Source of the DNA: Piezodorus guildinii
Lineage: Eukaryota; Arthropoda; Insecta; Hemiptera; Pentatomidae
DNA: 64,000 nt
NCBI GenBank assembly: GCA_023052935.1
Contig: CM041297.1
Span: 110,351,563-110,415,562, forward strand
Reading direction: 5' to 3'
Shown piece by piece: positions 1 to 11,544 of the stretch. The first letter of the stretch is position 1. Every line of letters starts with the position of its first letter. Below the pieces are notes generated by a model, which did not search any database, was not told the origin of the DNA, and saw nothing but the letters and a program-made list of their open reading frames with translations. A program made the translations under genes and the position numbers.

Positions 1-150
1 GTAAGATCGGACTATACTTAGGCCTCACCCCAGCCTCCATAAAGTGGGTAACCCTAATTGGGGCAAAAACCTGGTAGTTAGGAGTGGTTTCACCCAAACA
101 ACCCCCTGACAAAACCACTGGCTTAGAAACAGTGTGGTTCTTAGTAATTA
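1..150 (+). repeat. SINE1 fragment, cut by window start
   Basis: The stretch around CCATAAAGTGGGTAACCC followed by AATTGGGGCAAAAACCTGG is the reverse complement of the central part of the better SINE1 copies near 12.8 and 46.7 kb. The tRNA-like head would lie upstream of the window. It is diverged, and the 3' limit is approximate. Confidence 0.45.
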
Positions 151-524
151 CTCCACTTAAGGACTTGATGGTTTGTGTTTCAATTTTACTGCCATAAATA
201 ATCATTCCTCATTTAACATATTGTTTTATTCTATTAAGATATTTACTGAAGATAACCAATTAATTTTAACTTAGAATTAACTTCCCGGTCATTATTAAGA
301 TTCGTTTCTTAATTGAACAAACCAAACTCAATGCTAAGCTGAAAACTAGAATTAATTTTAATTTAAAACCGGAATTTGAAGCAATTCGAAACGAAATTTG
401 ATTTGCCTAACGACTAATATGTTGGGTGCAGTACATTACAAGAGACTGCACTGATTGCAAACCAACAATTACAAAATGAGGTTTGTCCGCCGGTTTTCTC
501 CAGGCTTGATGAGCCACAGAACAG

Positions 525-620
525 TTCCCTGACTCGAGGGCCGGAAAATCCAAAGAATATTTATTCCGCCACAGCTTGAAGGAGTCTTGAACATTAGTGC
601 TCAGCCTGCTTCCTCACATA
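525..620 (-). repeat. possible decayed SINE1 head
   Basis: ATTCCGCCACAGC followed by a degenerate stretch and TTAGTGCTC parallels the head-proximal part of SINE1. The B-box is not recognisable, so this is a weak call based on order and spacing of short matches. Confidence 0.25.
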
Positions 621-975
621 TTACCAAGTATTTATGAACTATCATTTTATATCTCCATTAAATCCAAAGATATTCCGTAAAATTATAATTACGAAATTGA
701 ACTTGCAGTAAATTCCTTAAAATTAAATTGTCTCATTCGGTATAGGCAATAAGATTTTTTTTTTCGCTTTCTCGCCTTTTCAGGAAATAAGAGGGTATTC
801 TCGGACTAGGGGATGAAGGAAGGGATTAATGCCAGAGATGAAAGCTCTTCCAAAGAACCGAGATGCGTACTCGTAATCATTTTTTTCGTTTCCAACTTCG
901 ATCATAACTGAGCAACGCACGGTTAGCTCCTTAGCCCGCTCGCAAAATGTTGGGAAAATGTCATAAAGCGCCGTT

Positions 976-1009
976 TGGGGGGGGGGGGGAGAGGGAGGGA
1001 GGGAGGAGA
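976..1009 (+). other. G-run with quadruplex-forming pattern
   Basis: A run of twelve or more G is followed by GAGGGAGGGAGGGAGG on the plus strand, which satisfies the usual four-tract G-quadruplex pattern. A second G-run lies at about 1086-1095. No gene is recognisable next to it. Confidence 0.6.
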
Positions 1010-1199
1010 AGAACGTTATTTACCTTTACAGCAACTTCCTTTAGGCAAGGGAGTACGCAGGATTTTCAGTAAGGAGGCTAAAGGTGGGGGGGGGGACAAT
1101 TAAGTTGTAAATCGTTACGGAGGGGAAAAAGTGGGTCGAAAATATAAGTTTTTTCCCAAACACTGTATTAATAATTGTAATTTTAATTAATCATTGTAA

Positions 1200-1325
1200 A
1201 TAATAATTAATCAAGTTTTTTGTCTGTTGGCCAGAATTATTATACATTCCGATTGTACATAACTGTTATTCTTAGGGGACCTAGTCCCAGACAATAATTT
1301 TTTTCTATTCTATACTATACACATG
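1200..1325 (+). mobile_element. 3' end of CR1/L2-like LINE
   Basis: Only the 3' UTR is present. It contains the family hairpin GGGAC-CTA-GTCCC and ends in TTCTATTCTATAC, matching the 3' ends at about 48.4 and 61.6 kb. The upstream TTTTTTGTCTGTTGGCCA is also shared with the 48.4-kb copy. No coding sequence is left, so it is a strongly 5'-truncated insertion. Confidence 0.6.
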
Positions 1326-1681
1326 TAAATTTGAAAATTAAGTAGGGCCTGGAATGAAATTATTCTCTAACCACACCTTTTATCCTAATATCATGATTAA
1401 GTTTTTTAGTTTTTCCATCTTGTATTTTTATCATTTTTATCGGTCCCATCAGTCCTACATTCACTGGCTATGCCCATGTCATCAGGTATCCCTTAAATAA
1501 ATCACTTAAGTCTCCCTAATTCATCGATTATAACTGATGTAAATAATTTGTATATTATAATCTAATATATTTTGTATACATAATTTATACTATATTAATG
1601 TATATTAAAATATAATATAATTTTATAATGTATATAAATAATATAATTGTATATAGAAAGATAATTGTATAATTATAATTG

Positions 1682-1683
<2 letters not shown>

Positions 1684-1728
<45 letters not shown>
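1684..1728. repeat. (TA)n microsatellite
   Basis: An uninterrupted TA dinucleotide run within a wider AT-only region. Open frames crossing it are low-complexity Tyr/Ile artefacts. Confidence 0.9.
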
Positions 1729-1729
<1 letters not shown>

Positions 1730-1733
<4 letters not shown>

Positions 1734-2450
1734 GTAATTGTATAATATATAATATAATTGTATGATGTATATCATAATATAATACAATTTTGATATTAAA
1801 CTCTGGCAGAGAATGTTCACAATATGCAGTAAATTCGTCACATTAAAAAGAAAAAAATCTAAAATATAAGGAAGAAGCATGTTGGAAGAAACAGATAGAA
1901 CTTCATAGTAATTTATTAGTTACAATCCACCAAGAATTTTTATTTTCAATTAGTTCCATGAGACATTTATAACTCCATCTCATTTTTTATTTTGATATTC
2001 CTCTACGAAGCATCAATCTTTTTAAGTGAGCGCCCGGTTATATTTGAATTAGCTCCCTTGATTTAAACTCCCTAATTTATTACCATTATCATAATAAAAG
2101 AGGTTATCAGTAACTTTCTCAAGGTTTAATTAACTCCTTATTAAAAGAGTATAATTAGTTTCAAGATCAGAAGGGGGATGAATAACTTCTTATCATCTAA
2201 ATTGGTAAGATGAAAAAGTAGTCCGTTCTTCAAGTCATATTTCCTTGAAAAATGAATAAAGTTTTATGTTTACACCCTACGGCAAATCTTAATAGTATTA
2301 AAATAATATCGACCATATTATATTAAAAGAATAAATTAAAAAATAGAAAAAAATAAGGTTAAAATAATGAATTTTATATTTATACGCAGTCTGCAGACAA
2401 CGAATTAAGCTCATCCTTCCATTTGTTGTGGAAGAGTCTTTACCATAAGA
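1730..2450. other. AT-rich stretch, nothing recognised
   Basis: AT-rich non-coding DNA up to the left end of the hAT relic. I see no coding pattern, RNA gene or clear repeat in it. Confidence 0.5.
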
Positions 2451-2459
2451 GGTTGCCAC

Positions 2460-3513
2460 TAAGGATTGCAATCTGGAATCATTTTCAATCTTGTCGGATC
2501 CGGCCCGAATCTCATCAATCCGGACGGACCCGGATGAATCGACAAAATCAGGTTGATTTTCGCTTTTCGGTCCAAGATAAACTGTTAGTGAGTTATTTGA
2601 GTGTATTTGTACTCATACTAGGAAGTTCATAAAAAAATAGTTATGTTAGGATTAGACATGGAGCAACAAATTAAAATTTAGTAGTTTAGGTAACTAGTAA
2701 AATTTTAACGACTATTAAAACAGACGGCTATTGATGATTATTTGCTGAAAACGAAGCCGACAAATCTAGAAGCTGGAAAGGCCTTTTCGACACCAGGCTA
2801 TATTCGTAGTTCCATTTCAAGTCGACGTGCAGGTGACGCGATTAACACTATTTGTTTTCTACGATCCTTTTTTCGAAATCAAAATTGATTTTTGATAATA
2901 TATATATTAGAGCAATTAGTACTTATATACTATTTGAAAAAAAAATTGTTCCTTAGCATTCTCAAATAATTTAACATTATTGTAACCACATTTCCCATCT
3001 CAGTTAATTACGCAAGATTAATTATATTAGATTTCATAAAGTAACATAATAAATTTATTGAACTATCTGAAAAATTGAAATCTATGTAGTCGTGAGCAGT
3101 AACGCAGCTCAGTATTCCTACATTTCAATAGGAAGTAGTGTTTCAAATAATTCAGTACACTGTGTCATGAGTGAGCAATTTCTCTGAAACAAATTTTAGA
3201 GTTGTCTCAGAAATTCCTGCACAGCCAACTATAGGATGCTATAGCTCACGTAAATTCATGAAAATAATATCTGTTTATTTACATTAAGCGGAGCACCGAC
3301 AAAACAAAAAATGTATTGTCTCAAGCAAGGCGAACGAATGATACTGAACTGAACCAATGGCGTGATGAAATTCGTCGTCGGACGGCACCTAATGTAGCGC
3401 ATTTAAGTACCTACTCATTAAACTGGCCAAAATTAGCTATAATCGGATCCGGTAAACGTTAATGATGCCGAATTCCGCCGGATTACCGGATCCGTTTTTC
3501 CGGATGCAACCGA
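2460..3513 (+). mobile_element. hAT transposon relic A (internally deleted)
   Basis: The left end TAAGGATTGCAATCTGG matches the exact TIR of relic B (TAGGGATTGCAATCCGG) apart from two bases. The right end is a degraded CCGGATGCAACC. Between them lie a C-terminal transposase fragment and about 620 bp of 3' non-coding DNA shared, inverted, with relic B at 9.9-11.5 kb. Most of the transposase is missing. No target duplication is visible here. Confidence 0.7.
2715..2889 (+). pseudogene. hAT transposase C-terminal dimerisation region (fragment)
   Basis: Read from about 2727, one frame gives AIDDYLLKTKPTN, then EAGKAFSTPGYI, then AGDAINTICFLRSFF, and ends at a TGA near 2889. The order Pro-Thr-x-x-E-x-x-x-F-S-x-x-G followed by x-N/D-T-I/L-C-F-L-R is typical of the hATC dimerisation region that closes hAT transposases. 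The RNase-H-fold catalytic core is absent, so no active enzyme can be made. Family assignment rests on motif order seen by eye. It belongs to relic A and is not a host gene. Confidence 0.65.
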
Positions 3514-3599
3514 AAAACCACGAAACGAAACAGCTAGCATGATAATAACTTTTCAAAATAAGTAATTCTTCAAAGAGATATACATATATGTAGGTTGAG

Positions 3600-4545
3600 A
3601 TATGGATGAAAGCATGCAGAGTAAAGAATTTAGTGACCAGTTGTATTTAGGTGTCAACGAAATGCCAAAAAGTTTCTATTCATTACTGATTCCTCTAATT
3701 ATAGGAATGGAGCTCGAAACACAAAGATGCCAACAGAACTGAGGAAGTATATTTGTTTTAACACGGCCAAAGTAAATAGGCTTCTTTGATGAAAGCGCGA
3801 AGACACCAGGCGTGTAATAAATTTCTTCAGGCAAACAAACAGGGGATGAGAACAGAATGGAGCTGATGCGCGCGACATGTTTGTGCAAACTTCAAACAAA
3901 CAGCAATCACTGACACTTTAAAGAGATATATACTACTTGTATATGCGGCCAGCTGGGCTTCGTTTGAAGCAGAAAGAACACTTCTCCTGATACCACAACA
4001 CATATAGTACACTTGGGATGTTTGCCACATTTCAGGGTTTGCATATACCAAAAGGAAAGCTGATTCGTGTTAAGGTGAAGTCGAACATCAAGCATAGAAT
4101 ACTTTTTTTTTTTAATATATTATTTAAGTAATATTTCTTTTAATTTGCAGATCTGTGACCCGTTTATAATAATAAAGGCCACCCTATACAATCATTTTTA
4201 CTCCATTCCTGTACTAATTATAGCAAATAGCGAACATCCAGACCATGCCGATTCAAACACATACATGGACCGAACGGCGACAAATTTAGAAGACCATCTT
4301 CAAAACGAATATATTAAACGTATATTGTGAATTCTTGAAATGCTATAACTATATTAAAAGGATGTATTTTCCATTGTCTAATATCCAAAGTACTAAGGTA
4401 GGCTAGCCTATTCTATGATCAAATACTCGACTATACTATATATCTTATTCTCGAAAGCATTGCGAAGCTGCTACCTTCAAATCAAGCTGCAACCGTTGGC
4501 AAAACTGAGAAGAATACATTATTCCATTGCATAGGCTTTACTATT
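3600..4545. other. unassigned stretch, some balanced-composition sequence
   Basis: About 3600-4090 is less AT-rich than its surroundings and carries several overlapping short frames on the minus strand. None shows a recognisable domain, and the frames stop within 75 codons. It may be an old element. The remainder is ordinary AT-rich DNA. Confidence 0.4.
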
Positions 4546-4549
4546 ACTT

Positions 4550-5344
4550 ACACTTGCTTATATATGAAATATGTAGTAAGAATAAATATTTTCTAATTCG
4601 AGTTTTAACTGAAAATATACGTTTGGAATGTCCAAACATTCCGAGTCCAAACGAACAAAGCCCAGAAAGGTCGGTGTGGGTGTATTGGTCAGTTTAGCTC
4701 GAAAATGTAGAGCGTATACGCTGAAATTTTACAGTTACTTTTTTGAGAAATCGGCAAACTAGAAGAGCTACTTTATACCATGCATTTTGCAAGGGCTCTA
4801 AAGACTTTGTATCTAAGATATCGTTGTACAATTTAATGAGCTTCAATGTCATTTAGATTCATTCTGATTGAAATGGTCTGACAGGGCTTAAATGACACTA
4901 TTTAAATTTTCTTCCTCTAAATTCCTTTAATGTTGTAGATTAGAAAAATTTACCCACATCCTATTGTTAACATTGATACAAAACGGATATATATCATCAA
5001 ACTGACATCTGATATCTAACTGATGGAGAAAAGAGCAAAAATATTTTTGTATGCAAAATGTAGATGTATAATGTACAATTGGAAAGCTGAGGATTTTAGA
5101 AAAACGGTATCTTATAAAAATAAAAAAAAAGTTGTAATAGGTAATAGAGAGTGAAGAAAAGCGGATAAAACAAAGTTATTGTTCTAGGTAATGATAGAAT
5201 AGATTATTTAATGAATCACATGTTTCTATTGAAACTCATTGTTATTCATAAACTTTTTGTATTTTGCTTCAAATGTTCAATAGTTCTGGAATTGATTTTA
5301 ACGACGAAAGTAAGTGAAAGTCGTGTGTTGTGCGAAACAGATTT
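4550..5344 (-). repeat. family H repeat, copy 1 (diverged)
   Basis: Starts with CACTTGCTTATATATGAAAT and ends with AAGTGAAAGTCGTGTGTTG, the two ends of family H (see the copy at 50,730). The internal order is kept: TTTCATTCTGATTGAAATGG, a TCTGACAGGGCTTAAATG segment and a TTTAATTTTGTAGATT-like segment. It is the most diverged full-length copy. It has no coding capacity. Confidence 0.75.
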
Positions 5345-5349
5345 TTTTT

Positions 5350-7200
5350 TTTAGTATAATTTTCCTATGGACGTAAAAAGAGTCTTTTTGAGTTAATATT
5401 AATATATAATATAACTCATGTAAAAATGTGTCTTTGAAATGCCTAAATCTTCATTTGTTGAAAACAATTGGTAATTTGAATGTGAAAAATTACTTTTACT
5501 TCCACTGGCCGTCCGGGGAAATCCCTGTACTCTTATACAATACAGCCCTTCTCCACTCCACCCCATCCAAGATCATAATTATAAAAATTAAATAGAGACG
5601 ACAGGTTTTCTCAGAAAAAATAATATTAAAAAACAGTTATACAATATAAAAAGATGATTATGTACCTACAGCGTGCAAACAAGGATGTTTTTTACCGAAT
5701 ACGGTATATGCCATCAAAAGGATATTTCCCAGAAGAAGATAAATAAAAAAACGAAGCGGAAACAAATGGGGCAATAGAAACAGTGAAGTGTGCATAATGT
5801 ATATAAGCGGACTGAAATGGTTATACGGCCCTACATAAAGGATCCCTGGGGTACCATCCAGCCATGGATGGTCGCACTGGGCGCAGCTATGGGGCATTAC
5901 AGTCGCACCTGGCGGTCTGTGTTATCGGCTCGTTGGGATGGAAAAAAAATTAAAAATCCATGTTAGAATGTCATTTTAAAATTTATGTAAAATTAAAATC
6001 ACTAAGTGTTTTAACAAAGAGACATTGAAATCGTAAATGTTTAACTAAACTTTCTTTATTTTTTTCTTCTTTTAATTATTTCAAGCATTTATAAAAGCTT
6101 TTTATGTGAGTCACTCATTCATCAGTTACCTTTACGACAAATTTGCCTCTAAAAACATCTCAGGCAAAAGTACATCGATATCTGTTTTGCTATGTTATTG
6201 GACCGGCTGCTTTAATTGATATATTAAATGTATGTATAGACTATATTTATTAAAACTAGTAGATTTCTTTTCCAAGAGTGTCCTGTTTGCCAGTCTCAAT
6301 AGGTGGCATGCAGAGGAAGATTAAATTACCATTAACAGGTTCCAATAAATTAAATTATTATAAAAAATAGCTTATACATATTCACTGTTTACACAAAGCC
6401 TAGAACTATGACTGAGAATACTGAGGGACTTAGTAATGTTAACTTTGCCAAACAATATTACAAAAAGAGAGGTATTTTAAACACTTAGTTGGCTGACGAA
6501 GGTGGAACCGGTGTTAAGGCGTCCCTTCTCGGTTTCATCCTCCAGCATCCGCCTCGAAACATCTCAAGCAGCTCTCTACCCCAACAGACTTCTCTCCGAT
6601 CTCCGATTCTTCTGTGTCTCGAATACGACTGAACTCTCTAATTCTCAATCCTCGTCTTCATCCCTCTATCCCCCCCACCAAATTTCAGATCTTACAAAGG
6701 GGACGCGGTGATATGGAAGTGCCTAAAGTCTGCGGACCAGCCTTTTTCCATCACTAATACTGTTGTCGGCTAATAGCTGGGGTCTTGGAAGTCCCTGTGC
6801 CGCGGGGGGCTTGACCGATGTGGATTCTTAGAGGGTATGTGACCTTTTGCCGCCAGATCTTACAAAATATTTATTGGATTGATATTAAACTATTGTAATA
6901 ATGAATTTACTCCCCTCAGTATCCTCAATACATAACAGTTTACTTCCTTTGGTTCCAGGACTGCTTCTTCGTGGCGTCATAATGACGTCAATTTCACGCA
7001 GCTCTTCTTGGATGGGTTGGGTTCAACAATTTTTCTAGGCAATGGTTGTCTCTGGTAATCGGAATACTGTATCAAACACAAAAGGCATGTTTGTTTTTTT
7101 ATGCGTAACAGATAACTGGAACCCAAACGTCATATCTACATATTATCATTCACCCTACTCAATAATTTTAGTATCCCATTAATTCAATGATTTCGGGTTT
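5350..7200. other. unassigned, with two GC-richer islands
   Basis: Mostly AT-rich. Islands at about 5830-5940 and 6490-6850 are richer in GC. The second opens a 69-codon Ser-rich plus-strand frame (6502-6711) that resembles nothing I know. Both may be remnants of unrecognised elements. I see no splice-and-domain structure supporting a host gene. Confidence 0.35.
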
Positions 7201-7479
7201 ACACAATGGTTGTTCAGACATTGTTTTTTTTTTTTTTTTATTTGGTTTAAAATATTAATATAGTAAAGCCCACTACGACTAAGAGTGTGTGAAAAGGTCA
7301 AATTTTTATTTGAAGCGTTGCATATTCAGAGGGCTGCAATTAAAAAAGTAGGCTGTTCTAGATTTTGCAACCAAGCGGAATTAATTTTAAAATTAAGAAT
7401 AATTGTTATCAATGTAACATAGAATAACAGTACGTCAGGAAATATAGTAATTATGTTGTTATGGTCACATTTATTTTTA

Positions 7480-7488
7480 AATATATAT

Positions 7489-7542
<54 letters not shown>
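7480..7542. repeat. (TA)n microsatellite
   Basis: A long TA run with one phase break near 7500. A minus-strand frame through it is low complexity only. Confidence 0.9.
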
Positions 7543-7545
<3 letters not shown>

Positions 7546-7659
7546 AATTTGATATATTATAAAACTATTTATTCTTTCCGACGGTTATTTACGGATGTTT
7601 TAATAATATAATAAATACTAGAATACTTACTTTGGAAGGTTGAAGTGAACAACGGCTTA

Positions 7660-7900
7660 AGGTTTTCGAAAAAAGGTACTGCGTAAAATATTTGATCCAA
7701 GAGAGATGGGCCACTGGGGACTTTAGAAGGTTGCACAACGCGGAATTGGGAGCTTGTACCCTATGAATATAATTGAGTTGATAGCATCGCGGAGACTCAA
7801 ATGGGAGTAAAGTTGTTGGGCTGGGTGAGGATCGGATTCGAGAAAGTTGGTATTCGCTGATCCGACTGGTAGGCGTCCGGCGAATAGGAGGATTGCGTTA
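7660..7900 (+). pseudogene. RTE-like non-LTR retrotransposon, RT C-terminal fragment
   Basis: A plus-strand reading gives VLRKIFDPREMGHWGL, then LYPMNIIELIASRRLKWE, then after interruptions PTGRRPANRRIALRLIS. This order (LRKIFGP..., a short acidic linker, then I-x-SRRLKW-x-GH and GRRPxGRP-x-x-RW) is the well-known C-terminal end of RTE-type and related endonuclease/RT polyproteins. Several in-frame stops show it is dead. The catalytic YADD region is not present. It is a different copy from the minus-strand RT at 28-29 kb but of the same broad kind. Confidence 0.7.
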
Positions 7901-8019
7901 AGGCTGATCTCGGCGGCTTGGGCTTGAAGTGAACATTGGACGAGTCTGTGCAGGCGGAATTTGGTGGTATCGGCATCGAATCTTCGGGTTCGGTAAGCCT
8001 ATTGTATTATTATTATTTA

Positions 8020-8055
<36 letters not shown>
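8020..8055. repeat. (TA)n microsatellite followed by TTTA repeats
   Basis: A TA run continuing into TTTATTTATTTATTT. The 93-codon frame that crosses it is mostly microsatellite translation. Confidence 0.85.
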
Positions 8056-8058
<3 letters not shown>

Positions 8059-8059
8059 T

Positions 8060-9000
8060 ATTTATTTATTTATTTTATTTGTTTTCAATTTTCATTATCA
8101 TCGTTATAATTCATAGAATCATTAGTTTCACTGTACAGCACTGTTTCAGACATATTTATGTGTACACAAATATTTATTATAGTTTTTTCTCAGTGCTCTA
8201 CAACTTCTAAAACACTTTTTCAACTATTAGTTAGGTGATACATTGAAGGTAATTAAAGGATGGAATTATGGTAGACATTTTTTTTCTTTTACCATTTTTT
8301 TATTAAACGTAAATAAAACTAATTTTTAGTTTGTATAAAGCTCTCAAAAATTAAGTAAATTTATCTGAACAAGTATGTTAAGTTCTTTTACCTATGAAAT
8401 TTAAAGGACATAGTATATTTCATTAAATTATTATATTGAAAATCAGAACCAAATTATTTTCAATCATCCGCTAAATCATAAAAGAAAACTATTACCTTTG
8501 TTTTCGAAATAAAATAAAGATAACATTCAGATTATAAACTTCAAACTGTTAAATGCCATTTTTAAAAACATATTTTACTTTAAATACATCAATTCCCAAG
8601 CTCTGAAAGGAATATTGTTTTATAAAATTTTTCCCTTCAGTGTTTAGTATTTTATGAGATTTATCTTGAAGCACTAAGAGTTCCCGAGTTAATGGATTAT
8701 TTATCAAGTGCTTTGTACAGAGAGTTTATAAAACCTTTAATCCAATTTTAAATATTTACCGTCTAAAGCGTTTGAAGTGAGAGGGTTAATACCCACTGAA
8801 ATTTCCTGTATAAATTTTAAAGTAAGACCATGAGTAGTAGCTTTTTTGTATGAAATAAATTATTATTTTATACTGACTAATTTATTCAATAATAATATGA
8901 TTGAATAGGGCGGAATTTATTCAGCCTTTAAAAGCTACTCACAAAAAAAGAAATTTTTATTATCACTAGCAATAAGAAGCTAAAAAAAAATGTCCTTGAA
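8060..9000. other. AT-rich stretch, nothing recognised
   Basis: Non-coding AT-rich DNA without visible repeats, coding pattern or RNA gene. Confidence 0.5.
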
Positions 9001-9007
9001 AAAAAAA

Positions 9008-9250
9008 ATGTAACTCTACAGCCGATGGAGGGTGTTGGGCTCAGTACATATGGAGATTCGTGCTGTTTAAATTCCAACGGCCGTGCAATTAGATGAATAG
9101 GCCACGTTCACGCACGGCTACCAGGTTTTTTTTTCCTGATTTTTAAGTATCCAGTTTATAAAGGCTGGGTGTGCCCCAGGAGGGTCCTTTTACCCCATCG
9201 TCATCCCGATCGAAATAACAGAGTAAATAAATACTGAGCCTCTGCCGATA
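9008..9250 (-). repeat. SINE1 copy, head missing
   Basis: Contains GGGCTCAGTACATATGGAGA, a GGCTACCAGG segment and GGCTGGGTGTGCCCCAGGAG in SINE1 order. The tRNA-like head expected at the right side is degraded: only a trace like GCCGATATTCTAACC remains where the B-box should be. Confidence 0.65.
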
Positions 9251-10417
9251 TTCTAACCTATAATTTGGAAAGCAGTAGACCATCCCGCTACTGAAATGTA
9301 CTTGAGTGAAATCAATTTTGAAAATTTGACATATAAGCCCTGTCTGACCGTTTCTAAGAGAATAACGGAACTTTTGCAATATTACTAGTCATGCAATTAT
9401 TATTTTAAACAAGTTTCGATTTCATTATTATATTACTAGCTGTACCCCAAGGCTTTGCACGTGACTATTTCATCGTTGTTACTTTCTACTATAATACATC
9501 CAATGGTCAATCGTATAATGCCAAATTTTAATTTTATTCTATCAAATTTATAATAACATACCAGCAGAAGTAGGTTAACCCATAATTACTCTAATTACTA
9601 ATACATATTTAATTTAGCTTTTAAACATAATCGTTGTACATCGTTACAACACGTTTGCAACATAAATGTCAATTAATTCCATTCTTAAGTAAACTTTTCA
9701 TCAGAAAAAAAGACTAAAGTTATTTAGGTTTGAAAACAAAATTTTTTTAAAGTACGAAATGTGTTTTTGTCGCACAAATTCATATTCATAAGCTTTTTTA
9801 GTATCCAAAAAAATTACAAGAAAGTAAATTGATAAGATAAATTAACATGTGGTAATAAATATGCAATAACTACTTTCTTACATGTTTTGATAATTAGGTA
9901 ACAGATAACACTCTTAGAGGGCATAGATTATGAATAGGGATTGCAATCCGGAAAATCGGATAATCCGCCGGATCCGGAACTAATCTGGATCCGATTATAC
10001 CAATTTATGGTAAAAATAGCCCAGTTTAATGAGTAGGTACTTTAAATGAGTAACATTTGGTGTGAATGTTAAGTGGTGAGTCGTTCCGTCAAATCGCATC
10101 ACGCCATCCGTCAGTTCAGTATTATTCGTTTGCCTCGCGCGAGTAAATACAAGCGTTTTTGGTTTTGTCGGTGATCTGTCTAAATGTAAGTAAACAAAAT
10201 ATTATTTCTTTGAATTTAAGCGAGCTATAGCATCCTATAAGTTGACTCTAGAGGAACTTCTGAAACAATCCTTAAATTTGTTTTAGAGAAATTGCTCATA
10301 TAAGCATGTGACAGTACTGAATTATATCTACAAATCTATTAAAATCTAGGAAGACTTGTTGGCTACGTTACTGCTCTCGCGTCCCTAAATTTCACTTTCT
10401 CAGATAGTCAATTAATA

Positions 10418-10422
10418 TTTTA

Positions 10423-10473
<51 letters not shown>

Positions 10474-10877
10474 CTTACCCTCTGGTTTTATTAGAGTTTA
10501 AATATAGAGGGCGTAACCCACCTCACCCACCCTAATATAGACAGTTAGACTTAAGTATTTCGGACAGCTTCTTGCATCGGGAAGAGAGTTTCTATATTAA
10601 AAAGTGTCCTTTTTAGTATGGTAATCCTAGTTACCATTGATTTATTTCGATTCGTATCCTTTTAAAAGGAGAATCGAGTCAAAAATGGTGGTTCTCTTCC
10701 ATTTTGAACCGTATCCTGGTTACAATAAATGTCAATTGTTACGAATCCTTTCAACGAGAATGGCGACTTTAACTTAGAATGAAAAACAAAACAAAAATTA
10801 AAACAGTCCTTAAAATATGAAAATCGGGCATATCCTTTGAAATAGTAAATTAGTCCTTTTCGGGCGTTTTTAAGTTT
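10418..10877 (-). mobile_element. retroposon R3 with ~50-nt A tail, inserted in hAT relic B
   Basis: A pure T run of about 50 (10,425-10,473) is the A tail of a minus-strand insertion whose body reaches 10,867. Ten-base flanking repeats TTTTAAGTTT occur at 10,418-10,427 and 10,868-10,877. Relic A at 2.9-3.1 kb shows the uninterrupted site, so the insertion limits are secure. The body matches 30,899-31,210 in opposite orientation. I see no coding frame or tRNA head, so it may be the 3' end of a LINE or a structural-RNA-derived element. Confidence 0.75.
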
Positions 10878-11094
10878 ATTTATAAAATCTAATATAACTA
10901 ACGTTGAGTAATTAACTGAGATGGGAATGGTTATTACAATAATATTAAATTATTTGAGAATGATAACAAACAGGACTTTTACGTTTATGATAGACACCAT
11001 CATCCATTAGACGGATCTGTCTAATGAATGGCATAATTATCACAATAAGTATAACTCTTTAAATTATTCTACTGACAATATTTGTTTTTCAAAT

Positions 11095-11290
11095 AGTGTT
11101 AAAGTACGAACTACATTAGTATATATAATCAAAAAACACTTTTGATTTTGAAAAAAGTATCGTTGAAAACAAATAGTGTTAATCGCGTTACCTGCACGTA
11201 ATGGAGCTACAAACATAGCCTGCTGCAGAAATTACCCTTCCAGCTTTATACTTGTCGGCTTTATTTTCAGCAAATAATCATCGAAAGCAG
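11095..11290 (-). pseudogene. hAT transposase C-terminal fragment (relic B)
   Basis: The reverse strand reads FDDYLLKIKPTS, then after a stop and frame disturbance AGNAINTICFQRYFF. It is homologous to the fragment at 2715-2889. Compared with that copy it has lost a short piece between the GY and AGNAI segments. It is a decayed part of relic B, with no catalytic core. Confidence 0.6.
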
Positions 11291-11544
11291 ACCTTTAATA
11301 GCCGTTAAAATTTTACTAGTTACCTAAACTACTAAAGCTGAATTTTTCGCTTTATGTCTAATACTAATAACTTTTATTTTATTATTTTCCTATTATGAGT
11401 ACAATTATATTCGAATAGCTCACTAATAGTTCATCTTAGACCTGATTTTTTCGACCTACCAGGATCCGACCGGATCCGTCTGGATTGATGACATTCAGAT
11501 CATCAGATTGAAAATGACACCGGATTGCAATCCCTAATTATGTA

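Larger units (their letters stand above)
9935..11536 (-). mobile_element. hAT transposon relic B with exact TIRs and 8-bp target duplication
   Basis: The ends are TAGGGATTGCAATCCGG and its exact reverse complement. The flanking eight bases are ATTATGAA on the left and ATTATGTA on the right (7 of 8 identical), as expected for hAT insertion. It carries a broken transposase C-terminus on the minus strand and the same 3' region as relic A, interrupted at 10,428-10,867 by a younger retroposon. Additional CGGATCCGG-type repeats lie just inside both ends. Non-autonomous. Confidence 0.85.

Noticed and set aside
1623..1880. 85-codon minus-strand frame
   Set aside because: Driven by the TA microsatellite (repeated Tyr-Ile); no protein character. 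The frames at 7326-7547 and 48,967-49,212 are the same kind of artefact.
3676..4095. Overlapping minus-strand frames as a host gene
   Set aside because: Four mutually overlapping short frames in different phases, none with a domain or splice structure.
9430..9470. TACTAGCTGTACCCCAAGGC, reminiscent of a motif common near ends of invertebrate retroelements
   Set aside because: Too short, and no element body could be traced on either side.
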